Shown: positions 21,267 through 29,003 of the stretch, in pieces
Numbering within the stretch: the stretch's first letter is position 1
How the letters are laid out: each line of letters opens with the position of its first letter
Assembly (NCBI GenBank): GCA_964412845.1
Contig: CAYPQM010000024.1
Location: 1 to 50,594 of the forward strand
From: JAWWPY01 sp964412845
GTDB taxonomy: Bacteria; Actinomycetota; Actinomycetes; Streptosporangiales; Streptosporangiaceae
Length of the DNA: 50,594 bases
Direction of reading: 5' to 3'
Translations under genes and position numbers: made by a program
The notes under the pieces: model-generated
What the model was told of the DNA's origin: nothing
The model's input: only the letters and a program-made list of their open reading frames with translations
Database searches by the model: none

Positions 21267-23287
21267 CTATCTGCGTGACCGCTCCAGCGCGTCCCAGAAC
21301 CCGCGCCGCAGCGCGTGCCGCACCTCGTCGTGCAGCAGGGAGTCGATCGGCAGCGCCGAATCCTGGAGCAGCCTGGCCTCCAGGTCCGACGGCATGCGCG
21401 GCTTGCGGGCAAGGACAGCCTCCAGCCATAGCGCCGGCGCCTCGCGGGCCACCGACTGTCCGAACTCGAAGCCCTCGGAATGCGCGGACTGGACCGCGTC
21501 CGCGAGTGAGACCGTAGCGGGCTGTTGAACATGAGCGTGCTGAGCGGCCGGCTGAGGCCCACTGTAGGGGCCCGGTTGCGGCACATAAGCGGATCCGCCG
21601 TTCGTGGCCTCGTGCTGGCCAGGCGAGATGCCGGGGAACTGCCCGGGGGCCCCTTGATCCTGGGGCGGCCCGGGATACGGGGCCTGGTACTGGCGCTGGT
21701 TGTTCTGCGGCGGCAGGTACTGGCCCCCGGAGGAACCCTGCCCCCCCTGGCCGCCCGGCCCGGGGATCGCCTGCCGGGGCCCGGTCGCGGCCTGGCCCGG
21801 CATGTCCTGCGGCGGACTGCGGAACTGCGCGGCCGGCGGAGCCGGGTACATCTGCTGGTTCCCCGCCGGGATGTTCTGGTCCTCGGGGCGGGACGTGAAT
21901 CCATGCGAGCCACGGTTCGGCGCACCGGGAATCCCCGGCTGGGTGGCGGCTCCTGACGGGCCCGGCATGCCCTGACCCGGCATCGCTTGGCCTGGCGCGC
22001 CTGGCCCTGGCATGCTGCCTTGACCTGGCATGCCCTGACCCGGCATGCCCTGACCCGGCATCGCTTGGCCTGGCGCGCCTGGCCCTGGCATGCNNNNNNN
22101 NNNNNNNNNNNNNNNNNNNNNNNNNNNNNNNNNNNNNNNNNNNNNNNNNNNNNNNNNNNNNNNNNNNNNNNNNNNNNNNNNNNNNNNNNNNNNTGACCTG
22201 GCATGCCCTGACCTGGCATGCCCTGACCTGGCATGCCCTGACCTGGCATGCCCTGACCTGGCATGCCCTGCGGGGCCTGCGCTCCTTGCTGGCCCGGCGC
22301 GGACAGCCCACGCTGGCCCTGCGGCGCAGCCCCTAGCGGACCGGGACCCTGCGCGGCTTGCTGCACGTGCTGACCCTGCGGGACCGGTGAGCCCGGCACC
22401 GCCGAAGGATTCTGGCCAGGTGGCGGACCGGGCATGGCCGACTGGTTCGGCGGGACCTGACTCTGCGGGAGCTGCATACCCTGCGGAACCGGAGCCGGCC
22501 TGTCGAGCGGAGCGCTCGGCTCCCGCTGCGGCAACGGCGGAGCCTGGTGCGCGTTCACCGTCGGCTGGGCGGCGCGCTGGTATTCCGCGATCACCGGCGC
22601 CGTGTAAATGGCGGGGGGTGCCGGGTGAGAGCCCGCGGGCAATGCATGCTGGCGGCCCAGGGACCCGGCCAGCGACCCGTGACCGTTGGTCAGGGCCCGC
22701 CCGGCGAATGCGGCGACCGGATACTGCTCGTCGTCCCGCATCGGCTCGGCGCCCGCGATCAGCTCCACGAAGGGGCGCAGGTGAGCGTCGCCGATCTCGA
22801 TGATGTCATCGCATTCCTGGCGGAGCGCCCGGGAGATGGTCCAGTTGCCGTCCACCGTAATGTGCACAATGGTCACTCGGATGCCGAGATCCTGCACGTC
22901 CGCGACGACCTGGGCGAGGTCCTCCTCGGCACTGACCACCAGGGCATCGCTGACCGCGCCGTTCCTGGCCAAGGTGGTCAGGTCGCGATGAATCTCGCTC
23001 TCCACACCCTCGCGGCGGCCAGGCCTCATCCGGCCCAGCCGCAGCTTGAGCCCGGGCAGGTCAGCCAGCGCATCGTGCTCCGCGCTGCGACGGCCCTCAA
23101 CGGTCGCCTCGTACCAGTAGCAGCGCAGCAGCTGGAGCCCGGTGCGTTCCCTGGCTATGCTCCCGAAGAACTGGAGAAGGCCTGGGTAATCCCAGGAAAC
23201 GGACTCTCGGTGGCGGGTTCCGTGGACGGCCATCGCGCCATCCGCCAGCACGTAGCCCGCGTCCACGAACAGCGCGCACCGATCCAC
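21267..23287 (-). CDS. NYN-domain (LabA/DUF88-like) protein with MPGQG repeat region, interrupted by assembly gap
   Basis: The N-terminal 190 or so residues form a NYN/PIN-like domain found in putative RNA nucleases: RCALFVDAGYVL with the first acidic residue, DALVVSAEEDL, and IRVTIVHI. A Gln/Pro-rich region follows, then tandem MPGQG pentapeptides coded by 15-bp units, with longer blocks MPGPGAPGQ-AMPGQG. The 100-N gap (22094-22193) falls in this tract, and the frame differs on the two sides, so the N count is not the true length. After the gap the right frame is that ending at 21267 (stop TAG), with a conserved-looking C-terminal helical domain of about 80 residues (VSLADAVQSAHSEGFEFG ... 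HALRRGFWDALERSRR). The start is GTG 23287 with AAGGAC upstream. Confidence 0.75.
21961..22267. repeat. 15-bp coding tandem repeat (MPGQG) containing an assembly gap
   Basis: To the right of the gap, near-identical 15-bp units (plus strand TGACCTGGCATGCCC) run from 22194 to about 22267. To the left, a longer block of about 78 bp is present more than once (21961-22093). The array has most likely been collapsed or broken by the assembler. Confidence 0.9.
22094..22193. other. Assembly gap (100 N) inside the MPGQG repeat
   Basis: Exactly 100 N mark a gap of unknown size. The flanks are copies of the same tandem repeat. Confidence 0.99.
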
Positions 23288-23424
23288 GCGACACCGTCCT
23301 TCCGTCGACGCGAGACGTTACCAGCGCTCAGCCATCACCGTAACGAATCGCGCACACATCATCTGTATCCGGAGCAGAAGTGCGCTTTCGGCTGAAGGGC
23401 GCCCACCGACTGCTCGTGGCCAGG

Positions 23425-23430
23425 CAGAAT
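23425..23430 (+). promoter_or_regulatory. -10-like hexamer CAGAAT, leaderless-type promoter
   Basis: CAGAAT lies 8 nt before ATG 23439, with no ribosome-binding site between. The match to TAnnnT is weaker here than at the other genes because the first T is missing. Confidence 0.3.
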
Positions 23431-23438
23431 CTTCCGCC

Positions 23439-24461
23439 ATGCGACTTCTTGTTCTCGGGGGTACCCGGTTCCTCGGGCGTGCCATCGTGGACGAAGCGAT
23501 CCGGCGCGGCTACGACGTCACGACCTTCTCGCGAGGGCTGAGCGGTGAGCCCCGGCCAGGAGCCGAGGCACTGCACGGAGACCGTACCAGCTTCGAGGAC
23601 CTGCTCAGGCTGGCTGATCGAGATTATGACGCGGTCATCGACACCTCCGTGATCGCCCCTGCGCACGTGGCTGCGGGCGCCCGGCTGCTCGCTGAGCACG
23701 TGGGTCATTACACCTACGTCTCCTCTATCTCGGTGTACCGGGACTATCCAGGCGTACCGGTCACCGAGGACTCCCCCGTTCTCGACTGCCCACCTGACGC
23801 CCCCGGCACCATCGAGACCCTCGGGTACGGGGAACTCAAGGCCGGATCTGAACGGGCCGTCGCGGCCGCCCTCCCCGGCAGGCACCTCATAGCGCGCCCG
23901 GGGCTGATCGTGGGACCACATGAGAACATCGGCCGACTGCCCTGGTGGCTGACGAGGCTCGCTCGCGGCGGGACCGTCATCGCCCCCTGCGAGCCCGCCC
24001 GCCCGATCAGGATGACTGACGCCAGGGACCTCGCGGCCTGGCTGGTGGACAATACCCGGCGAGGCATCCCGGGAGCTGTCAACGTGCCCGGCGCCGACGG
24101 GACCACCTTCGGCGACCTGCTGGCCGGGTGCGGCGAGATCACAGCGGCAGACCGGGCCGGCCCGGCCGTGCTGCGCTGGGTGCCGGACGCTGTGCTGCTG
24201 GCGGCGGGCGTCGAACCATGGACCGAGCTGCCCATGTGGGCGCCGGACACTCCAGAGCTCGCCGGGACCTGGCAGGTCTCCGGCGATCGCGCGCTGCGGA
24301 CCGGGATCCGGTATCGCCCGCTCGTCGACACGGTGCACGACACGTGGCTGTGGCTCCGGCGCGAAGCCGCGGCCAATGGCCGGGCGGTCACGGAGTTCGA
24401 GCGGGCGCCCGGCATCGGCCTGGAGCCGGCCAAGGAGCAGGCGGTCCTGGCCGGGCTGTGA
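23439..24461 (+). CDS. NAD(P)-dependent epimerase/dehydratase (atypical extended SDR)
   Basis: The product has 340 residues with a Rossmann fold. The N-terminus RLLVLGGTRFLGRAIV carries the glycine-rich nucleotide-binding motif of atypical SDRs (GGTxFxG), and YGELK fits the YxxxK catalytic pair. SSISVYRDYPG and RPGLIVGPHENIGRLPWW resemble the CSP41/isoflavone-reductase-like group. The substrate is not predictable. The gene diverges from the NYN gene. Its stop codon is inside an exact 20-bp tandem duplication. A second protein of similar type is encoded at 37009-37983. Confidence 0.85.
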   Translation: MRLLVLGGTRFLGRAIVDEAIRRGYDVTTFSRGLSGEPRPGAEALHGDRTSFEDLLRLADRDYDAVIDTSVIAPAHVAAGARLLAEHVGHYTYVSSISVYRDYPGVPVTEDSPVLDCPPDAPGTIETLGYGELKAGSERAVAAALPGRHLIARPGLIVGPHENIGRLPWWLTRLARGGTVIAPCEPARPIRMTDARDLAAWLVDNTRRGIPGAVNVPGADGTTFGDLLAGCGEITAADRAGPAVLRWVPDAVLLAAGVEPWTELPMWAPDTPELAGTWQVSGDRALRTGIRYRPLVDTVHDTWLWLRREAAANGRAVTEFERAPGIGLEPAKEQAVLAGL

Positions 24462-24492
24462 GGACCCTGGCCGGGCTGTGAGGACCCTGGCC
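24446..24492. repeat. 20-bp tandem duplication spanning the SDR stop codon
   Basis: CCTGGCCGGGCTGTGAGGAC is present at 24446-24465 and identically at 24466-24485, with a third partial copy. The TGA stop of the SDR gene (24459-24461) is in the first copy and is repeated in the second. Confidence 0.9.
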
Positions 24493-24511
24493 TGGCCCGC
24501 GACCGGGCCCT

Positions 24512-24541
24512 GGCTGGCCGCGGGAACTCGGGCGGCCGGCC
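24512..24541. terminator. Hairpin terminator between the SDR gene and pyrE
   Basis: GGCTGGCCGC (24512-24521) pairs with GCGGCCGGCC (24532-24541), one G-T wobble, around a 10-nt loop. No T-tract. Confidence 0.5.
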
Positions 24542-24583
24542 AGCGGGCCAAGGGCACTGGGCCTGGCTGGCGAGGACTGTGGA

Positions 24584-24589
24584 TAGGCT
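24584..24589 (+). promoter_or_regulatory. -10-like hexamer TAGGCT, leaderless-type pyrE promoter
   Basis: TAGGCT lies 8 nt before the pyrE GTG (24598). The same hexamer precedes purD and the AlaX gene at 6 nt. Confidence 0.45.
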
Positions 24590-24597
24590 CGCCAAGC

Positions 24598-25146
24598 GTG
24601 AGCGACCGCGATGATCTGCTCCGCCTGATCAAGGATCAGGCGGTGGTGCACGGCGACTTCATCCTGTCCTCCGGGCAGCGGGCGACCTGGTACATCGATC
24701 TGCGCAGAGTGCTGCTGAACGGCCGGGCCGCGGCGCTGGCGGGCCGGGTCATGCTGGAAATCACCGCTGACCTGGCCTACGACGCTGTCGGCGGGCTGAC
24801 CCTCGGAGCCGATCCGGTCGCGACCGCGATGATGCACGCGGCCACCGGGACGGGCCGCAGCCTGAACGCCTTCGTGGTGCGCAAAGAAGAGAAAACCCAC
24901 GGCCTGCAGCGCAGGATCGAAGGCCCCGACGTCGGCGGCCACCAGGTGCTGGCCGTGGAGGACACTTCCACTACCGGCGGTTCGGTCCTCACCGCGGTGG
25001 ACGCCCTGCGCGAGGCAGGTGCCGACGTTGTCGGAGTGGCCGTGATCGTGGAGCGCGGCGCGCGAGAGCGGGTAGCCGCGCGCGGGCTGCCCTACCGGGC
25101 CGCCTACGACATGGGCGACTTGGGCCTGGGCGCAGCGCTGGGCTGA
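24598..25146 (+). CDS. pyrE: Orotate phosphoribosyltransferase
   Basis: PyrE joins orotate and PRPP to give OMP in pyrimidine synthesis. From GTG 24598 the product has 182 residues. It shows HGDFILSSGQRATWYIDLR near the N-terminus, GLTLGADPVATAM, VRKEEKTHGLQRRIEG and the PRPP-binding motif VLAVEDTSTTGGS. The longer ORF to 24376 overlaps the SDR gene and is rejected. The 3' end overlaps the convergent DedA gene by 43 bp. Confidence 0.95.
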   Translation: MSDRDDLLRLIKDQAVVHGDFILSSGQRATWYIDLRRVLLNGRAAALAGRVMLEITADLAYDAVGGLTLGADPVATAMMHAATGTGRSLNAFVVRKEEKTHGLQRRIEGPDVGGHQVLAVEDTSTTGGSVLTAVDALREAGADVVGVAVIVERGARERVAARGLPYRAAYDMGDLGLGAALG

Positions 25147-25754
25147 GCGGCCTCACCGCGGTGCTCAGCAGCTTCCCGGCGGACCTCACGCAGCCGGTGG
25201 ATGATGACGGCGGCCAGGGCGAGGATCACCACCACCGCTATCACGTACCCGGCGATGGCGATGCCGTGCGCGACGCTCTGCCACGCGTCACCGAGGCCGT
25301 AGCCGACCAGGGAGATCGCGGTCACCCAGACCGCCGTGCCGATCAGGCTCAGCACCCCGAACCGCACCGGCGGGATCTCGATGAATCCGGCGACGATTGA
25401 CACGAACGTCCGGACCACGGGCAGGGCCCGCCCCACTGGCAGCGCCCAGGCGCCCCGGCCGGCGAAGAAGCGTTCGGCACGGTCGATGTCCGACCGCGTG
25501 ATGAGCAGGTAACGGCCGAACCTGTCGACCAGGGGCCGCTCGCCCACCCGGCCCACGGTGTAGGACACAAAGGAGCCGATCAGCTCGGCGACCGTGCCGA
25601 CAATGATCACGGCGACGATGTTCAGGTGGCCCTGATAGGCGAGCACGCCCGCGAAACCGAAAGTGATCTCGGACGGGATCGGGATGCAGCATGCCTCTAG
25701 GAACCCGAACAGGAAGACAGCGGCCAGGCCCCACTGGATGAGGAAGCTCTCCAT
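25104..25754 (-). CDS. DedA/SNARE-associated family membrane protein
   Basis: This 216-residue inner-membrane protein belongs to the DedA superfamily, which is linked to lipid flipping and membrane homeostasis. Family features are FGFLEACCIPIPSEITFGFAG (re-entrant loop with conserved Glu and Pro), GTVAELIGSFVSYTVGR, the FAGRGAWALPVGRALPVVRTF segment and later hydrophobic helices near IAIAGYVIAVVVILAL. A basic tail ends the protein. The start codon is ATG 25754, without a strong ribosome-binding site. It is divergent from fba and convergent with pyrE. Confidence 0.9.
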   Translation of the reverse strand: MESFLIQWGLAAVFLFGFLEACCIPIPSEITFGFAGVLAYQGHLNIVAVIIVGTVAELIGSFVSYTVGRVGERPLVDRFGRYLLITRSDIDRAERFFAGRGAWALPVGRALPVVRTFVSIVAGFIEIPPVRFGVLSLIGTAVWVTAISLVGYGLGDAWQSVAHGIAIAGYVIAVVVILALAAVIIHRLREVRREAAEHRGEAAQPSAAPRPKSPMS

Positions 25755-25843
25755 AGGTCACTGTTGTACAGCATGCGAATGCGTGCCCGATCACATCTGC
25801 CGAGCTTGGCCGCCCCGTAACCACCCCGCTGGGTGGCCCGGCG

Positions 25844-25880
25844 CGTTACCTGGCCGCCCGTTACCTGGCAGCCCGTTACC
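25844..25880. repeat. 15-bp tandem repeat upstream of fba
   Basis: CGTTACC recurs at 25844, 25859 and 25874; the unit CGTTACCTGG(C)NGCC is present about 2.5 times. It is in the spacer between the divergent DedA and fba genes. Confidence 0.7.
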
Positions 25881-25900
25881 CGCCAGGCGCGTGCCTCCGG

Positions 25901-25906
25901 GATACT
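25901..25906 (+). promoter_or_regulatory. -10-like hexamer GATACT before fba
   Basis: GATACT is one base from TATACT and would give a leader of about 25-30 nt carrying the AGGGAG ribosome-binding site (25923-25928). It is a candidate only. Confidence 0.35.
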
Positions 25907-25937
25907 GGACTCACGACGAGACAGGGAGCCGACCGTT

Positions 25938-26960
25938 ATGCCTATCGCGACCCCAGAGGTCTACGCGCAGATGCTTGACCGGGCCAAGGAGCACGGCTTC
26001 GCCTACCCGGCGATCAACGTGACGTCGAGCCAGACGCTGAACGCGGCGCTGCGCGGATTCGCTGACGCGGAAAGCGACGGCATTGTCCAGGTATCCACCG
26101 GGGGCGCCGAGTACCTGTCCGGTTCCGCGGTCAAGGACATGGTTACCGGTTCGATCGCATTGGCTCAGTTTGCCCGTGCGGTCGCGGTGAAATATCCGGT
26201 CAACATCGCCCTGCATACCGACCACTGCCCGAAGGGCAAACTGGACGGTTTCATGCGGCCGCTGGTCATGCTCTCCCAGGAGCAGGTGGCCCGCGGCGGG
26301 GAGCCGCTGTTCCAGTCGCACATGTGGGACGGCTCGGCGGTGCCCCTGGCCGAGAACCTGGCGATCGCGTCTGAGCTCCTCGACGAGTGCGCCAAGGCAC
26401 GCGTCATCATGGAGCTGGAGATCGGGGTGGTCGGCGGTGAGGAGGACGGCGTCGTCGGCGAGATCAACGAGAAGCTTTACAGCACGCCCGAGGACGCTCT
26501 CGCCGCCGCGGAGGCACTGGGCCTCGGCGAGCGCGGCCGGTACATCCTCGCTGCGACCTTCGGGAACGTGCATGGCGTCTACAAGCCCGGCCACGTGACC
26601 CTCCGCCCGTCCATCCTCAAGGACATCCAGGAGGCTGTGGGCAGGAAGTACGGCAAGGACAAGCCGTTCGACCTCGTGTTCCACGGTGGCTCCGGCTCCG
26701 CCGCGGCGGAGATCCGCGAAGCGATCTCCTACGGCGCGATCAAGATGAATGTGGACACTGACACCCAGTACGCGTTCACCCGGCCGATCGCGGACCACAT
26801 GTTCACCAACTACGACGGCGTGCTGAAGATCGACGGTGAGGTCGGCAACAAGAAGGCTTACGACCCGCGTGCCTACGGCAAGGCCGGCGAAGCGGGCATG
26901 TCCGCCCGGGTGGTCCAGGCCTGCGAGAACCTGATGTCCGCGGGCAACCGGATGACCTGA
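25938..26960 (+). CDS. fba: Fructose-bisphosphate aldolase, class II
   Basis: Class II aldolase splits fructose 1,6-bisphosphate in glycolysis and makes it in gluconeogenesis, using zinc. ATG 25938 follows AGGGAG and gives 340 residues. It is the long FbaA-type form. Motifs include HTDHCPKGKLDG (zinc His and catalytic Asp), ELEIGVVGGEEDGV, NVHGVYKPGHVTLRP (zinc His), VFHGGSGS (zinc His) and KMNVDTDTQYAFT for phosphate binding. The upstream extension to 25833 is the tandem-repeat region and is rejected. Confidence 0.96.
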   Translation: MPIATPEVYAQMLDRAKEHGFAYPAINVTSSQTLNAALRGFADAESDGIVQVSTGGAEYLSGSAVKDMVTGSIALAQFARAVAVKYPVNIALHTDHCPKGKLDGFMRPLVMLSQEQVARGGEPLFQSHMWDGSAVPLAENLAIASELLDECAKARVIMELEIGVVGGEEDGVVGEINEKLYSTPEDALAAAEALGLGERGRYILAATFGNVHGVYKPGHVTLRPSILKDIQEAVGRKYGKDKPFDLVFHGGSGSAAAEIREAISYGAIKMNVDTDTQYAFTRPIADHMFTNYDGVLKIDGEVGNKKAYDPRAYGKAGEAGMSARVVQACENLMSAGNRMT

Positions 26961-26978
26961 TCGTCCTCGACGCCAGCC

Positions 26979-27000
26979 GGCGGCCCGGCGGAACGCCGCC
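26979..27000. terminator. Possible hairpin terminator after fba
   Basis: GGCGGC (26979-26984) can pair with GCCGCC (26995-27000), 10-nt loop, beginning 18 nt after the fba stop. The stem is short, so this is tentative. Confidence 0.35.
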
Positions 27001-27093
27001 CTGATCGACGAGGCGACCTGGCCAGGTACCCGGAGGGGCCGGGCGAGGACGCCGCGGGGGGCGAGCATGGACGGGGCAGGGCAGGATAAAGGC

Positions 27094-27507
27094 ATGGACC
27101 ATCAGAACCTCATCGCCGGGCCTCCGGCGACATACCTGCCCGAGGACCCGTCCGCGGCAGCCCTCAGTTCCGGTACTGACCCGGCGGCTGTCGCCGCCGG
27201 GCACCCCGCGTGCCTGGCTGCCTGGGCTGACCTCGCCGATCGGGCCATGGCGCAGGGTGACCCGGTCACTTCGTACGCCTTCGCCCGCACTGGATACCAC
27301 CGTGGCCTCGACCAGTTGCGCCGGGCGGGCTGGAAGGGGCACGGGCCGATCCCCTGGGAGCACGAGCCCAACCGGGGCTTCCTGCGGTCGCTGCACGCGC
27401 TGGGCCGGGCCGCCGCCGCGATCGGCGAAGATGACGAGGCGCTCCGCTGCGCCACGTTCCTGCGGGACAGCAGCGCCACCGCAACGGCGCAGCTAGCGGG
27501 CTCCTGA
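27094..27507 (+). CDS. DUF3151 family protein
   Basis: The product has 137 residues from ATG 27094 (a longer start at 27067 is possible). DUF3151 proteins are small, soluble, actinobacteria-specific and of unknown function. The conserved heart is AWADLADRAM, VTSYAFARTGYHRGLDQLRRAGW and PWEHEPNRGFLRSLHALGRAA. Its place between fba and purA is the same as in mycobacteria, which supports the assignment. It is likely helical, with no membrane segment or signal peptide. Confidence 0.85.
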   Translation: MDHQNLIAGPPATYLPEDPSAAALSSGTDPAAVAAGHPACLAAWADLADRAMAQGDPVTSYAFARTGYHRGLDQLRRAGWKGHGPIPWEHEPNRGFLRSLHALGRAAAAIGEDDEALRCATFLRDSSATATAQLAGS

Positions 27508-27561
27508 CCGCACCGCCCGCGAGCGGGACTCCTGACTGCGCCGAAGGCCCGGACGGTCCGG

Positions 27562-27567
27562 TAACCT
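27562..27567 (+). promoter_or_regulatory. -10-like hexamer TAACCT before purA
   Basis: TAACCT lies 42 nt before the purA ATG, which has its own GGAAGGGG ribosome-binding site, so this would be a conventional leadered transcript. Confidence 0.35.
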
Positions 27568-27609
27568 CGGGACTCCGCACGTGGGCGACACCTGGAAGGG
27601 GCTGGTCAG

Positions 27610-28893
27610 ATGCCGGCCATCGTGCTGGTGGGCGCACAGTGGGGCGACGAGGGCAAGGGCAAGGCAACCGACTTGCTGTGGGACCGCGTGGACTACGTGG
27701 TCAGGTACCAGGGCGGCAACAACGCCGGGCACACAGTGGTCATCGGCGACGAAAGTTACGCGCTGCACCTGCTCCCGTCCGGTGTGCTCTCACCGTCGGT
27801 CACGCCCGTGATCGGCAACGGCGTGGTGATCGATCCCGAGGTCCTGCTCAGCGAGATCGAGGGCCTGCGGCGCCGCGACGTGTCCTGCGATCGGCTGCTG
27901 ATCTCGGCGAACGCGCACCTGATCATGCCGCACCACCGCGCCCTCGACAAGGTGACGGAACGCTACCTGGGTAACGCGCGGATCGGGACGACCGGGCGTG
28001 GCATCGGCCCGACTTACGCCGACAAGGTGGCGCGCACCGGCATCCGCGTCCAGGACCTGCTTGACCCTGGCATCCTCAGCCAGAAGCTGGACCTGGTGCT
28101 CCGGGAGAAGAACCAGGTGCTCACCAAGGTCTACAACCGGCGTGGCATCGACGCCGACGCCGTCGCCACGGAGTACCTGGGCTATGGCGAGCAGATACGG
28201 CGCTATGTGGCCGACACCGGGCTGGTACTCGGTGCCGCCCTGGACGAGGGCAAGACCGTCCTGCTCGAAGGAGCGCAGGCCACGCTGCTCGACGTGGACC
28301 ACGGCACCTATCCCTTCGTGACCTCCTCCTCGCCCACCGCTGGCGGCGCCTGCGCGGGCTCGGGTATCGGGCCGACCCGGATCACCAAGGTGATCGGCAT
28401 CCTGAAGGCGTACACAACCCGCGTCGGCGCGGGGCCTTTCCCCACCGAACTCCTCAACGAGCAGGGTGAATGGCTGCGCAAGACTGGTCATGAGTACGGC
28501 GTGACCACCGGCCGGGAACGCCGTACCGGCTGGTTCGACGCAGTCATCGCCAGGTACGCGACCCGGGTCAACGGCATCACCGACTACTTCCTCACCAAGC
28601 TTGACGTGCTGTCCGGCCTGGACAAGGTGCCGATCTGCGTGGCCTACGACGTGGACGGGACCAGGCACACCGAGATCCCGATGACACAGACCGAGTTCCA
28701 CCACGCCACGCCGGTGTATGAGTACCTGGACGGCTGGTGGGAGGACCTGACCGAAGCGAGGGAGTTCGCCGACCTTCCGCGCAGCGCCCGGGCCTATGTC
28801 GAGGCGATCGAAGACATGATCGGCGCCCCGGTGTCCGCGGTGGGCACCGGCCCGCGCCGCGATCAGACCCTGCAGATCCGCCCGCTCATCTGA
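27610..28893 (+). CDS. purA: Adenylosuccinate synthetase
   Basis: PurA makes adenylosuccinate from IMP, aspartate and GTP, the first committed step to AMP. The 427-residue product opens with IVLVGAQWGDEGKGKATDLL, including the catalytic Asp and P-loop-like segment, then QGGNNAGHTVV with the catalytic His. The IMP and aspartate loops GRGIGPTYADK, LLEGAQATLLDVDHGTYPFVTSS and TTGRERRTGWFD are present. ATG 27610 follows GGAAGGGG. PurA works with PurB, encoded about 3 kb downstream. Confidence 0.98.
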   Translation: MPAIVLVGAQWGDEGKGKATDLLWDRVDYVVRYQGGNNAGHTVVIGDESYALHLLPSGVLSPSVTPVIGNGVVIDPEVLLSEIEGLRRRDVSCDRLLISANAHLIMPHHRALDKVTERYLGNARIGTTGRGIGPTYADKVARTGIRVQDLLDPGILSQKLDLVLREKNQVLTKVYNRRGIDADAVATEYLGYGEQIRRYVADTGLVLGAALDEGKTVLLEGAQATLLDVDHGTYPFVTSSSPTAGGACAGSGIGPTRITKVIGILKAYTTRVGAGPFPTELLNEQGEWLRKTGHEYGVTTGRERRTGWFDAVIARYATRVNGITDYFLTKLDVLSGLDKVPICVAYDVDGTRHTEIPMTQTEFHHATPVYEYLDGWWEDLTEAREFADLPRSARAYVEAIEDMIGAPVSAVGTGPRRDQTLQIRPLI

Positions 28894-28901
28894 GCCGATC
28901 T

Positions 28902-28961
28902 TTCATGATCGGATGCGGTTTGCAGTCGTTCTGGCCGCACCAATCCGCATCCGATCATGAA
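28902..28961. repeat. Perfect 17-bp inverted repeat between purA and purD
   Basis: TTCATGATCGGATGCGG (28902-28918) is exactly complementary to 28945-28961, with a 26-nt loop. It begins 9 nt after the purA stop. The arms are less GC-rich than the surroundings and there is no T-tract. It could be a terminator or a REP/MITE-like palindromic unit. Confidence 0.9.
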
Positions 28962-28991
28962 GCGGAGCCGGGTGCGGCCGACTTCCGCAGG

Positions 28992-28997
28992 TAGGCT
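28992..28997 (+). promoter_or_regulatory. -10-like hexamer TAGGCT, leaderless-type purD promoter
   Basis: TAGGCT lies 6 nt before the purD GTG at 29004, with no room for a ribosome-binding site. A new promoter here fits the palindrome that separates purD from purA. Confidence 0.5.
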
Positions 28998-29003
28998 CGC
29001 GCC

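Noticed and set aside
22094..22193. Apparent frameshift in the NYN gene across the N run
   Set aside because: The 100 N are a conventional placeholder, so the change of frame reflects unknown gap length, not a real mutation.
21961..22267. CRISPR-like array of short repeats
   Set aside because: Units are contiguous 15-bp coding repeats without spacers, and there are no cas genes.
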